A stretch of 6,629 bases of DNA from Eubacteriales bacterium (GTDB taxonomy: Bacteria; Bacillota_A; Clostridia; Christensenellales; Aristaeellaceae): positions 1 through 6,629 of the forward strand of contig JAUMYC010000140.1 in the NCBI GenBank assembly GCA_030528845.1. The letters run 5' to 3'. Below, piece by piece: positions 1 through 5,967 of the stretch. Position numbers and translations under genes: made by a program. Under the pieces are notes generated by a model. The model saw nothing but the letters and a program-made list of their open reading frames with translations. It did not search any database and had not been told where the DNA came from. The first letter of the stretch is position 1. Each line of letters opens with the position of its first letter.

Positions 1-1740
1 AGTATCATCACCGACGAACTACTCAGCGCCCCGACGGATTTACCGGAAGTTACGCATTCCCGGCTGCCGTCTGAATGGAGAGGATTCGGCCTTTCTCAAC
101 ATAAGTGCAGATCGATCTACAGTGAGTTTAAGGAAAGCGAATTCGCCTTCCTTGAAGAAAACGGGTTCAATTTTGCGCGCGTTTTCTTTGGCTTCAATTA
201 TCTGCGTTACCCTGATTATCCTAAGGATACAAATCTGATCAACGAAACGGAGCTGCGTGATCTGGATCAGCTGATTGCATGGGGAATTGAACATGGCGTG
301 CACATCCAGCTGTCCATGTGCGAAACGCCTGGCGGATATTCTTCTCTCGAAATAGACGATACGGAATGGGATTACATTCAGGCATACTGGGAGGCGCTTG
401 CTCGCCGTTATGCGGGTATTCCCAGCCGCTATCTCACCTTTGATTTGTTCAATGAAATGCAGCCCGGATACGAAACAGACAGAGTACAGCATGGTCTTGG
501 ACGACTTGAAAAATTGGTGACGGGCCTGCGGAAAATCGACTCGGAGCGCGTATTGTTGACATCCTTTAGCAGCAATCCGGCACCGCAATGGATGGAAGGT
601 ACTGCCAGACTGGGCCTGTCCCTGGGTTGCCATCCTTACGCGCCTGTTTATCTTACCAACGGAGATTCAAGTATTTTCCGCAAACCTGCACAAGTGAGCT
701 ATCCTTATCCATATTTCCCGCAATGGTTATATAAAGGCGAGTCGCTGGTGATCGAAGGTGAGATCGGCGGCAAGGTTCTTTGGGTAGATATGTGGGAAAA
801 TCATTCTTTCCATGTCAGCTTCAATAGCGGAGAAAGCACAGATTATGTATCGTCGCAAATGGGAGGACGGTCTGAACAGCCGATCGAGATTATGATTCCC
901 GATGGCGTAACCCGTTTGGACTTGACCCCGATGGAGATTGACATTTCTTTCCTGCAGATCGGCATCCAATCCGGTTTGGACAGCGAAACCCCGCGGTCTT
1001 CCAACGAAAACTATCTGGTGCCGCACGACCTTTGGGACGCTGGCTGTTATGGTGGCGCATACCTGTTCTGGGATAGTGAAAGCGGATTCAGCAGCGAGCG
1101 CAACTGTTCTCCCGAGTTCGTTTATGAGCATCTGATCGTCCCTCAGCTTGAAATGGCCGAAAAGTATGGTGTTGGATTGATGGTAAATGAGATGGGAACT
1201 TTTGCTGCTTGCTGTGGCTGGGATGCTGATATCAAGATTGACTTTGATTCGGCAATTCTCGATATGCTGGAAGAACACGATATATCGTGGGCTATGTGTG
1301 AACTTGGGTACATAGTGCGTACTTTTCCCGGAGAAGCACCATTGTGGGAAAATGCGCAATGGGAGAGCGAAACCTATACGTTTGAAGATGGCCACCGAGA
1401 AACGATTACATATAGTCCTGAGATGCTGAATGTATACAAAGAGTATCCCGTGCTTGTTGAAGATGTGAAACCTGCATCTTCCAGCGATCCGCTGCCCAGA
1501 AACGACGCTGCCGCTCCTGCTCCCGACAGCCATTATGACGAGCTGAAAAAGGGAGACAAGGGCGAAAAGGTAAAGGATCTACAGGAGGCGCTGATTTCCA
1601 AGGGTTATCTATCCGAGAAAGCCGATGGTATCTTTGGCAAGAATACCCAGACGGCCGTCAAGGAGTTCCAGAAAGCAAACGGCATGAAAGCGACCGGCAT
1701 TGCAGACGATGCCACACAGCAGCTTCTCTTCAAATCATAA
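1..1740 (+). CDS. Secreted GH5-like glycoside hydrolase with C-terminal peptidoglycan-binding domain (5' partial)
   Basis: The frame is open from the first base, so the true start and any signal peptide lie outside; 579 residues are visible. Numbering from the window edge, the GH5 barrel begins near WRGFGLSQHK. R60 (NFARVF) fits the conserved barrel arginine, E152 in FDLFNEMQ the acid/base, H211 and Y213 in GCHPYAP the conserved His/Tyr pair, and E397 in MVNEMGTF the nucleophile. Between the last two lies a beta-rich insertion of about 85 residues (roughly 240-325), possibly a carbohydrate-binding or Ig-like module. A Pro/Ala/Ser linker (about 489-512) leads to a peptidoglycan-binding domain (about 513-579) with LKKGDKGEKVKDLQ and DGIFGKNTQTAVKEFQ. 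By family knowledge, GH5 enzymes cleave beta-linked glycans such as cellulose, mannan or beta-glucan; the substrate cannot be read here. The C-terminal domain suggests retention at the cell wall. By eye, Cys107 and Cys433 sit where GH5 usually has His and Trp. No terminator follows the stop. Confidence 0.85.
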   Translation, partial: SIITDELLSAPTDLPEVTHSRLPSEWRGFGLSQHKCRSIYSEFKESEFAFLEENGFNFARVFFGFNYLRYPDYPKDTNLINETELRDLDQLIAWGIEHGVHIQLSMCETPGGYSSLEIDDTEWDYIQAYWEALARRYAGIPSRYLTFDLFNEMQPGYETDRVQHGLGRLEKLVTGLRKIDSERVLLTSFSSNPAPQWMEGTARLGLSLGCHPYAPVYLTNGDSSIFRKPAQVSYPYPYFPQWLYKGESLVIEGEIGGKVLWVDMWENHSFHVSFNSGESTDYVSSQMGGRSEQPIEIMIPDGVTRLDLTPMEIDISFLQIGIQSGLDSETPRSSNENYLVPHDLWDAGCYGGAYLFWDSESGFSSERNCSPEFVYEHLIVPQLEMAEKYGVGLMVNEMGTFAACCGWDADIKIDFDSAILDMLEEHDISWAMCELGYIVRTFPGEAPLWENAQWESETYTFEDGHRETITYSPEMLNVYKEYPVLVEDVKPASSSDPLPRNDAAAPAPDSHYDELKKGDKGEKVKDLQEALISKGYLSEKADGIFGKNTQTAVKEFQKANGMKATGIADDATQQLLFKS

Positions 1741-1741
1741 T

Positions 1742-1870
1742 TACAGCCCTACCTACCGCCATGAGTATGTGCAATGTTCCTGCGGCAAGGTTGCGGTTGA
1801 CGGCGGACACGATTATTTACGCCGCTCCTATTCTGGAAACAGTGATGACTACACCGATAAAGTCTTATAA
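1742..1870 (+). pseudogene. Cys/His-rich coding remnant, C-terminal tail of a lost surface protein
   Basis: Directly after the GH5 stop, a different frame reads 42 residues to a TAA at 1868-1870. It contains RHEYVQCSCGK followed by DGGHDY, a pattern like the small Cys/His ribbon modules in clostridial surface proteins. The frame is open back to 1688 inside the peptidoglycan-binding domain, and an ATG at 1709 gives 53 codons. I see no ribosome site before that ATG. The best reading is the 3' end of another gene left behind by a recombination near 1740. A frameshifted extension of the GH5 gene is less likely, because the upstream domain already looks complete at its stop. Confidence 0.45.
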
Positions 1871-1876
1871 TACGCA

Positions 1877-1905
1877 TTGTGATTATGGATTTTTCAAGGT
1901 ATAAT
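1877..1905 (+). promoter_or_regulatory. Sigma-A-type promoter upstream of the structured leader
   Basis: TTGTGA at 1877-1882 is followed by a 17-nt spacer and a perfect TATAAT at 1900-1905. Transcription would begin near 1912, at the base of the first hairpin of the repeat. It probably drives the surface protein gene starting at 2119, giving a leader of about 207 nt. The -35 box matches the consensus at four of six positions. Confidence 0.65.
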
Positions 1906-1973
1906 AAAGTTTAGGGATCCGCGCGGCGGATCCCGGGTCGAAAGCCCGCGAAAGCGTGGGTTTCGACAAACAT
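1902..1973 (+). repeat. Structured tandem element, copy 1
   Basis: This is the first of two 72-nt copies with a 76-nt period. Two hairpins are visible. Hairpin A pairs 1914-1922 with 1926-1934, a perfect 9-bp stem with loop GCG. Hairpin B spans 1937-1967: a 7-bp outer stem (GTCGAAA with TTTCGAC), a G-G mismatch, two C-G pairs, a bulged T, and a CGC/GCG stem closed by a GAAA tetraloop (GNRA type). No T-run follows either hairpin, so this is not a plain terminator. It lies at the start of the predicted transcript from the promoter at 1877-1905. I do not recognise it as a named riboswitch or RNA family. Confidence 0.85.
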
Positions 1974-1977
1974 GGGT

Positions 1978-2049
1978 TAATAGGGTTTAGGAATCTGCGC
2001 AGCAGATTCCGGGTCGAAAGCCCGTGGCAGCGTGGATTTCGACAAACAT
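1978..2049 (+). repeat. Structured tandem element, copy 2
   Basis: Second copy, identical to the first at 61 of 72 positions by hand alignment and separated from it by four bases. Hairpin A (1990-1998 with 2002-2010, loop GCA) keeps all nine pairs. It differs from copy 1 by two compensatory swaps: G-C to A-T at 1992/2008, and C-G to T-A at 1996/2004. Hairpin B (2013-2043) keeps its outer 7-bp stem and turns one inner C-G pair into a T-G wobble; its loop is GGCA. The paired changes argue that the structure is selected or that the copies descend from a structured mobile or regulatory element. Confidence 0.85.
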
Positions 2050-2118
2050 AGTATCAATGAAGCAGAGACAAGTGTTCGGTATGAATGATATCTGCGGCCG
2101 AGAAAGGGAGATGAGATC

Positions 2119-4611
2119 ATGAAAAAATCAAGAGGTATGAAGAGTACGCTTTTCATCGCAGCGCTGCTGCTGGGCCTGCTGTTTGCCGTCTGCGCCTCAG
2201 CAGACACAGAATACACGGAAGGGGCCTACAACTATACCGTGACGGACGGCAAGGCGAAGATCATCAAATGCAGCGGATACCTCCGCGGCCCCGTTGTGAT
2301 CCCTTCAACATTGGGCGGCTATCCGGTGACTGCCATAGGGGAAAAGGCGTTCAAAGTACAGGTATTCATTACCTCTATCGTGATCCCCGAAGGGGTGGAG
2401 GTTCTGGAGGCGTATGCTTTTGACGGCTGCATGTTTGCAGCGAACATATCGCTGCCGGGCAGTATCACGGACATCCGCACGGGTGCTTTTCGAGGCTGTC
2501 ATGAACTCAAGAGCATCAATATCCCCGCCAATGTAGGGAGCATAGGGGAAAAAGCATTTTCCCTGTGCGTGAAGCTCACAGATGTCACCTATCACGGAAA
2601 GACGCAGCCGCAGCACGGTGCAAACGTCTTTGAAGACGCCCCTGTCGCACAGGTCAATGTGCCGGTCGGATATCGTGCCGGGACCTTCTGCGGCATGCCG
2701 GTCCTGTGCAGCCTGCCCGACTGCGCAGGTACGGATGCAAACAGCGCCCATGGGCACACGTTGGCGCCCTGCGGAGAGCAGCATTATACATGCCAGCCGG
2801 GCCATGACGCAGCCCAGCACACCAAGTGCGCCATATGCGGATACTGCATGAGCGACAGCGGCAAATGCACCTGCTATTACACCGTTGCCGTTGCTCCCGG
2901 TGCGGGAATGAGCAAAACCGCGGATTCCGGCCCCGCAAAACAGTGGGTGGTCAAGAAAGATGCCATGACGGCTGTCGTGTATACTGCGGACGAGGAGCAT
3001 TATTTCCCGGAGGATTACAGCGCTGCGGCGGTGAACGGCGTCTCCGTCACGCGGAACGGCTTCACGCAGATCACCGTGTCCGGCACTCCCACGGAGGATA
3101 CAGCATTGACCCTTCCCGCGGCGACTGCCAAGCAGCAGAAGGAAACTGTTCCTGCGGCTGTGTTTACTGCTGACGGCGACGATACGGGCGCGCTGAGCAA
3201 CGTGGCGGTGGGTATGCAGTATAAGATCAACGACGGCGAATGGATCGCTGTTTCTTCCGAACGCGTCGAACTGTCCGGCCTGAACGCCTGCACCATCTCC
3301 GTAGTAAAAAAAGGCGGCGAAACCACGCTGGATTCCGATGTACAGACGATCGCTGTCACGAAAGCAGCAGCGCCCGCCGGCGTAACCACCGCGAACTGCA
3401 CCACCGTCGAGAACAATAACGGCGCGCTGCAGGGCGTGACCGCTGCCATGGAATACAAAAAGAACGATGCGCAGGCTTGGACGGCATGCGCCGACAGCGC
3501 AGTCACCGGCCTGCATCCCGGCGATTACGACATCCGCGTGAAGGCCGGCGGTACGGCGCTGGCTTCGGACACTGTTCGCCTGAGCATCGACGGTTTTATC
3601 GCCGTAACGGGGATCGACGGCGTTCCGGACTCTGCGGTGGAAGGAACGACGGTCGAGCTCACCGGCACGGTCACGCCGGACAACGCCACGTATAAAACGA
3701 TCGTTTGGAGCGTACAAGACGCAGGCACCACCGGCGCAAGCGTTTACGGGAACATACTTTTCGTACCGGCAGAAGGTACTGTCGTCGTAACGGCCGCCAT
3801 TGAAAACGGAGCGGGGCAAGGCACGGCGTATACGGAAAATTTCACCATTACAGTTATTCCGGCGCTCACGGTCAGCGTCACCGATACGGAAAACGGCACG
3901 GTGCTGGCCAGCCCGCCCTTTGGCGTGAGCGGCACGGAGATCACCCTGACTGCCGTACCGCACAGCGAACACCACTTCAAAGGATGGAATGTCCTCAGCG
4001 GCGGAGTGACCATCCAAAATAATAAGTTCACGCTCGGTACTTCCGATGTAGAGATCCAAGCCGTCCTCGAGGCCTGCGCAGACGGAGAGGACAGCGATCA
4101 CGCCTGTGATGTCTGCGACGGCGCCATAGCAAGCGAGGTATGCTTCGACCGCGCGGGAGACGGCGACCACGCCTGCGACGAATGCGGCGAGAAGATCGAC
4201 GAGGGGAACAAGGAGCTCTGCATCGATAAGGATGCGGACGGCTTCTGCGACGAATGCGGCTCTGCATTCGACACCCCTGCACCGACTGCTGCGCCGAAGT
4301 ATGAGATCAAGGTCGACGGCAAATCCGGCGCCATCACCCGCACGAACGAGACGAGCGTTGTGTATGAAGACATGTACGTGCGCTTCTCCGTCGGCTATGA
4401 CCTCGGCGGAACGGCCTACGCCGTTGTCGCCTGCGTCGATGTCGAGTGGGCAGAAGGCCGGGAGGGCGCTGCGGGCGCCTTTACCGTCCCGAGGATCCAG
4501 GGCGCGGGGACCTGCACCGGCGAGAGCTACATCGTGACGACGAACGCCAACGCCGACGAGCTCACCGTCGTCGCCGCCATGAAAGACGCCTTCGGCGTGC
4601 TGATCCGGTAA
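2119..4611 (+). CDS. Exported multidomain surface protein with BspA-type leucine-rich repeats
   Basis: 830 residues; the start is supported by GGGAG eight bases upstream. Residues 1-28 form a signal peptide (MKKSRGMK, a hydrophobic core, then a likely cut after ALA-type ASA at 26-28). Residues about 55-190 are LRR_5/BspA-type repeats with the typical 'IP..V..I...AF..C..L' pattern. Residues 191-252 form a Cys/His cluster (ten Cys, including KCAICGYC), possibly metal binding. Residues about 345-490 hold two related Ig/FN3-like modules (MQYKINDGEW and MEYKKNDAQAW align). Residues about 495-580 are a Big-type Ig-like domain, and about 582-651 a 'bacterial repeat' domain with HFKGWNV. Residues 653-717 carry three Asp-rich C...CxxC repeats, the last with an EF-hand-like DKDADG. 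The C-terminal 110 residues are unrecognised. No LPXTG motif or C-terminal membrane segment is seen, so it may be secreted or held non-covalently. An adhesin or ligand-binding role is inferred from LRR_5 relatives; no enzymatic motif is visible. Confidence 0.85.
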   Translation: MKKSRGMKSTLFIAALLLGLLFAVCASADTEYTEGAYNYTVTDGKAKIIKCSGYLRGPVVIPSTLGGYPVTAIGEKAFKVQVFITSIVIPEGVEVLEAYAFDGCMFAANISLPGSITDIRTGAFRGCHELKSINIPANVGSIGEKAFSLCVKLTDVTYHGKTQPQHGANVFEDAPVAQVNVPVGYRAGTFCGMPVLCSLPDCAGTDANSAHGHTLAPCGEQHYTCQPGHDAAQHTKCAICGYCMSDSGKCTCYYTVAVAPGAGMSKTADSGPAKQWVVKKDAMTAVVYTADEEHYFPEDYSAAAVNGVSVTRNGFTQITVSGTPTEDTALTLPAATAKQQKETVPAAVFTADGDDTGALSNVAVGMQYKINDGEWIAVSSERVELSGLNACTISVVKKGGETTLDSDVQTIAVTKAAAPAGVTTANCTTVENNNGALQGVTAAMEYKKNDAQAWTACADSAVTGLHPGDYDIRVKAGGTALASDTVRLSIDGFIAVTGIDGVPDSAVEGTTVELTGTVTPDNATYKTIVWSVQDAGTTGASVYGNILFVPAEGTVVVTAAIENGAGQGTAYTENFTITVIPALTVSVTDTENGTVLASPPFGVSGTEITLTAVPHSEHHFKGWNVLSGGVTIQNNKFTLGTSDVEIQAVLEACADGEDSDHACDVCDGAIASEVCFDRAGDGDHACDECGEKIDEGNKELCIDKDADGFCDECGSAFDTPAPTAAPKYEIKVDGKSGAITRTNETSVVYEDMYVRFSVGYDLGGTAYAVVACVDVEWAEGREGAAGAFTVPRIQGAGTCTGESYIVTTNANADELTVVAAMKDAFGVLIR

Positions 4612-4627
4612 AAATCCCATATTTTCG

Positions 4628-4667
4628 AACACCACCCGGTGCGTTGTGCATCGGGTGGTGTTTTTTT
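4628..4667 (+). terminator. Intrinsic terminator after the LRR surface protein gene
   Basis: AACACCACCCG at 4628-4638 pairs with CGGGTGGTGTT, the last two T being the first of the T-run. The stem continues inward with GTGC/GCAT around the loop GTTGT. Seven T follow (4661-4667). It lies 16 bases after the stop codon and should end the transcript before the next gene's own promoter. Confidence 0.93.
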
Positions 4668-4733
4668 GCATCCCTTTGCAGCTCTTCACATCCGCAGACA
4701 GGGCGCTTCCTGCTTCCCGCACGCTGAGAACCG

Positions 4734-4762
4734 TTGCAAGCCTTCCCGATTTATCCTATAAT
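4734..4762 (+). promoter_or_regulatory. Sigma-A-type promoter for the membrane protein gene
   Basis: TTGCAA (4734-4739), a 17-nt spacer and a perfect TATAAT (4757-4762) predict a start near 4769 and a leader of about 40 nt. It sits between a strong terminator and the ribosome site of the gene at 4810, as expected for a separate transcription unit. Confidence 0.7.
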
Positions 4763-4809
4763 AAGAAAGGAAATTCTTCTCACAATTTTTCTGCGCAACA
4801 GGAGGACTT

Positions 4810-5577
4810 ATGTTTGAGCTCTGTCATTTTATTTGGATCGCGATCAGCGCATTAGCGGCCTTTCTAAGCATCTTTTACTATAAAAAGGCCAAACCGCCGT
4901 TGGAAAAGGTCCTGTCGGCGGCCTGCGGCCTCAGTATTGTTTCCGAAGTGGTCAAAACGCTGACCATGCTGCAGGCCGTTCCTTCCGCCGACGGCAGCGT
5001 CGTGTATCTGTATCTCGATCTTGCGAATTTACCTCTGCAGCTGTGCTCGATACAGATCCTGCTGATCTTTATCGTTCGCTTCACCCGCAGCGCCAAGCTG
5101 CGCGAAAATCTGCTCGCCTTTATGTACCCGACCTGCCTTCTGGGCGCATTGCTTGCGATCGCCCTCCCCTCTTTCCTCAACGACATGACGCCGCTGCAGA
5201 GGCTCACCTCGCCGCGCGTATATCAGTACTTCCTGTATCACATCATGCTCCTTTCGATGGGGATCTACATTGCCATGTCGGGCTGCGTTCGGTTCCGGAT
5301 ACGGCATCTCTTCTCCAGCTTGGGCACTTTGTGCATACTCGGCTTCTCTTCCCTATATATCAACTCGATGTTCGCCGCGCCCGTCTATCAGAGCGGTCAG
5401 CTGGTCAGCATTGAATATATGCCCAACTTCTTCTTCACCCAAGCGCTGCCCGTTCATTTTCCGCTGGCGGAAAAATGGCAGTGGCTCGTCTGGCTGTGCG
5501 TCGAGCTGCTGCTTGCCTTCGTCCTGTTCTCGCTGTGCTTTCTGCCGCTGATCCTCAGGGAGAAACGGCGGCGCTAA
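4810..5577 (+). CDS. YwaF/TMEM164-like integral membrane protein
   Basis: 255 residues, started by an ATG four bases after AGGAGG (4800-4805). The protein is strongly hydrophobic, with about six to seven membrane segments: roughly 4-23, 35-55 (weaker), 74-91, 100-121, 141-158, 167-187 and 226-248. It ends in a basic tail (REKRRR). The segment LPLQLCSIQ (74-82), the YFLYHIMLLSMG stretch (140-151, His144) and the NFFF motif (206-209) recall the YwaF family of bacterial membrane proteins, related to eukaryotic TMEM164. TMEM164 has been described as a phospholipid acyltransferase using a conserved cysteine. Cys79 here could be the equivalent, but that is inference, and the bacterial members have no settled function. 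The gene appears monocistronic, with its own promoter and terminator, so its neighbours say little about its job. Confidence 0.75.
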   Translation: MFELCHFIWIAISALAAFLSIFYYKKAKPPLEKVLSAACGLSIVSEVVKTLTMLQAVPSADGSVVYLYLDLANLPLQLCSIQILLIFIVRFTRSAKLRENLLAFMYPTCLLGALLAIALPSFLNDMTPLQRLTSPRVYQYFLYHIMLLSMGIYIAMSGCVRFRIRHLFSSLGTLCILGFSSLYINSMFAAPVYQSGQLVSIEYMPNFFFTQALPVHFPLAEKWQWLVWLCVELLLAFVLFSLCFLPLILREKRRR

Positions 5578-5682
5578 ACGGCGGCACAGCACGGCGAACC
5601 ATACGCCGGCCTTCGCGCCATCGGAGCCTGCTGTTTCGATGCGGCAGCGGCCAAAGGACCTTCAGGGAACTCCAAACATGCT

Positions 5683-5730
5683 AAAAAAGCCAAGCACAGC
5701 GAGCGAAATCGTTCTCTGCGCTTGGTTTTT
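5683..5730. terminator. Bidirectional intrinsic terminator between convergent genes
   Basis: Bases 5690-5705 pair with 5710-5725 around the loop AAAT, with fourteen pairs (one G-T wobble) and two mismatches. TTTTT (5726-5730) follows on the plus strand. Six A (5683-5688) precede the stem and give a T-run on the minus strand. It ends the membrane protein transcript and can also stop read-through from the minus-strand gene. Confidence 0.85.
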
Positions 5731-5800
5731 GCCATGCACCGCCCGGCGTTGAACACATACCGCGCGCCGGAGATCAAAAGCGTTTTCTGCGGAAAAGGAT

Positions 5801-5838
5801 AAAAAAAGGAACCGGTTTCGTCTGAAATCGGTTCCTTT
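5801..5838 (-). terminator. Intrinsic terminator of the minus-strand gene
   Basis: GGAACCG (5808-5814) pairs with CGGTTCC (5829-5835), extended outward by AAA/TTT and inward by GTTTC/GAAAT around loop GTCT, a stem of up to 15 pairs. The run of seven A at 5801-5807 gives the T-tract on the minus strand. It lies 15 bases beyond the frameshifted stop at 5854 but 83 bases beyond the actual stop at 5922, which suggests the original gene ended at 5854. Confidence 0.85.
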
Positions 5839-5853
5839 GGCTGCTCCGCACGG

Positions 5854-5967
5854 TCACCGACCGCCTGCGTTGAACAGCTCCCTCAGCACTGCCGCGCATT
5901 CTTCATTTTGGATGATGTCGTTCAGAAATACGTTCCAGTGGGTTCCGAGACTGTTCCGTTCGTAACA
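5854..5967 (-). pseudogene. Frameshifted C-terminal tail of the minus-strand gene
   Basis: In a second minus-strand frame, 37 residues run from a stop at 5968-5970 to a TGA at 5854-5856. They read CYERNSLGTHWNVF, then LNDIIQNEECAAVLRELF, then NAGGR. The stretch looks like real protein, with an amphipathic helix at its end, and stops just before the terminator hairpin. It overlaps the last 46 bases of the gene above it. Joining the two frames needs a net shift equal to one lost base or two gained. I do not recognise the family, so it could be the original C-terminus of the same gene or the end of another gene fused by a deletion. Confidence 0.5.

Noticed and set aside
727..1533. A 268-codon minus-strand open frame opposite the GH5 gene
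   Set aside because: The plus strand carries clear GH5 motifs and a peptidoglycan-binding domain there. The minus-strand product has no recognisable features.
298..1740. GTG at 298 as the start of the GH5 gene
   Set aside because: The same frame is open to the window edge and contains the first GH5 strands and conserved Arg60 upstream of 298. Starting there would cut the barrel.
1914..1967. Hairpins of the tandem element as a terminator for the GH5 gene
   Set aside because: No T-run follows either hairpin on the plus strand, and on the minus strand the flanks also lack one.
1902..2049. CRISPR array
   Set aside because: Only two copies, a 4-nt spacer and long internal hairpins; there are no unique spacers and no cas genes.
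2134..2205. Lipoprotein signal in the LRR protein (FAVC before ASA)
   Set aside because: The residue before the Cys is Val rather than Gly/Ala/Ser, and a good signal peptidase I site (ASA) follows directly.
2305..4722. An 805-codon open frame on the minus strand opposite the LRR surface protein gene
   Set aside because: It is a shadow of the high-G+C plus-strand gene. The translation is rich in Arg, His and Gly, shows no domain, no credible start context, and crosses the terminator at 4628-4667. The plus-strand frame has a signal peptide, recognisable domains and a ribosome site.
4646..4855. Short plus-strand open frame between the LRR and membrane protein genes
   Set aside because: It starts inside the terminator hairpin, runs over the promoter and ribosome site of the gene at 4810, and lacks its own ribosome site.
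5574..5777. Short minus-strand open frame between the convergent genes
   Set aside because: It spans the bidirectional terminator, has no ribosome site and no protein-like features.
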